DNA from: CAYGDP01 sp964348665 | Lineage (GTDB): Bacteria > Verrucomicrobiota > Verrucomicrobiia > Palsa-1439 > CAYGDP01 | Direction: 5' to 3' | Assembly: GCA_964348665.1 (NCBI GenBank) | Contig: CAYGDP010000047.1 | Coordinates: forward strand, 1 to 5,749 | Length of the DNA: 5,749 nucleotides | Shown here: in pieces, positions 5,302 to 5,749 of the stretch | Layout: every line of letters starts with the position of its first letter | Numbering within the stretch: the first letter of the stretch is position 1 | Notes under the pieces: generated by a model | Databases searched by the model: none | Told to the model about the DNA's origin: nothing | What the model saw: only the letters and a program-made list of their open reading frames with translations | Translations under genes and position numbers: made by a program

Positions 5302-5749
5302 ATGGAAACGCCCGTCACGTTCCGGAACGAAGGCCAGCAGATCGTCGGGATGTTGCATCTCCCCGAATCGTCGTCCCCTCGGTTCACCCGCGTTAGGCGG
5401 GCAAGTTCAGGGAAAGCCTCAAAAAAGCATCCTGCTGTCGTTCTCTTCCACGGATTTACTGGAACGAAAATCGAGCCGCACCGGCTTTTCGTTCTGACCG
5501 CGCGAGCGCTTGCCAACGCTGGAATCGTGTCGCTCCGATTCGATTTCCGCGGCAGCGGCGAGAGCGAAGGCGATTTTCAAGACATGACCGTCGCGGGCGA
5601 AGTTTCTGACGGAATGGCAGCGCTGAAGTTCTTGAACAGCCAGCCGCAGGTGGATTCAGAGCGGATCGGCATTCTCGGTCTCTCGCTCGGCGGCGCGGTC
5701 GCGATGCTGGTCGCCGCGCAATTATCAAAAAAACCCTCCCCATCTCGCC
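5302..5749 (+). CDS. Alpha/beta-hydrolase, N-terminal part (runs off the right edge)
   Basis: The plus-strand frame from ATG 5302 stays open for 149 codons to the window end. The protein starts METPVTFRNEGQQIVGMLHL and has no signal peptide. Core features are VVLFHGFTGTK at 46-56 (oxyanion-side HGFTG), RFDFRGSGESEGDF at 79-92, and the nucleophile elbow GLSLGG with Ser128 inside IGILGLSLGGAVAML. This pattern is typical of serine esterases and acyl-peptidase-like hydrolases of about 250-300 aa, so the Asp and His of the triad should lie beyond the window. Between LHLPE and the core strand is an unusual basic stretch, about residues 25-43. An in-frame ATG at 5275 would add MQIEATNRG, but neither start has a strong ribosome-binding site. 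It is the only plus-strand gene and is divergent from the minus-strand run. Substrate unknown. Confidence 0.88.
   Translation, partial: METPVTFRNEGQQIVGMLHLPESSSPRFTRVRRASSGKASKKHPAVVLFHGFTGTKIEPHRLFVLTARALANAGIVSLRFDFRGSGESEGDFQDMTVAGEVSDGMAALKFLNSQPQVDSERIGILGLSLGGAVAMLVAAQLSKKPSPSR
5387..5401. repeat. Small GC-rich palindrome inside the hydrolase gene
   Basis: CCCGC-GTTAG-GCGGG is a perfect 5-bp-arm hairpin with a 5-nt loop, located in the part of the hydrolase gene that encodes the basic insertion FTRVRRASSGK. It could be a small dispersed repeat that landed in the reading frame, or it could be chance in GC-rich DNA. Only one copy was noticed here. Confidence 0.25.

Noticed and set aside
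4905..5516. Minus-strand open frame of 203 codons crossing the divergent spacer
   Set aside because: It overlaps the winged-helix-like gene in another frame and lies antisense to the divergent hydrolase; its composition is Arg-rich and motif-free.

Overview
The window reads as a bacterial chromosome segment, by eye roughly 55-60% GC, densely packed with genes. No rRNA, tRNA, phage, transposase or CRISPR signal is visible. The gene types (a tandem pair of predicted-peptidase esterases, an exported dienelactone-hydrolase-like protein, an S51 peptidase, ankyrin repeats) recall soil or freshwater Verrucomicrobiota, but that placement is family recollection and inference.

Layout: almost everything is on the minus strand and is best read from high to low coordinates. 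The order is: a small protein with a winged-helix-like start (5161-4697); an S51 peptidase E-like protein (4689-3943); a cytoplasmic alpha/beta-hydrolase (3946-3263); a paralogous exported alpha/beta-hydrolase (3279-2551); a doubtful 55-aa ORF with a strong ribosome-binding site (2493-2326); a four-helix membrane protein (2348-1869); an exported dienelactone-hydrolase-family protein (1796-975); a GNAT acetyltransferase (955-197); and the N-terminus of an ankyrin-repeat protein (219-1) that leaves the window. Junctions are very tight: overlaps of 4, 17, 23 and 23 nt, otherwise gaps of 7-72 nt. This suggests one long operon or two adjacent ones. On the plus strand, a further alpha/beta-hydrolase starts at about 5302 and runs off the right edge. 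It is divergent from the minus-strand set across about 140 bp, and this intergenic region carries a perfect 6-bp-arm inverted repeat that could be an operator.

Function: four alpha/beta-hydrolase-fold enzymes and one serine peptidase lie within 5.7 kb, some cytoplasmic and some exported, beside a membrane protein. This suggests a hydrolytic module acting on esters, lactones or peptides on both sides of the membrane, with the winged-helix-like protein as a candidate local regulator. Substrates cannot be read from the sequence. I see no complete, clearly new system. The points most worth following are the split-localisation esterase pair, the slippery A7 run joining the acetyltransferase and ankyrin frames, the small ORF with the strong ribosome-binding site, and the divergent dyad.
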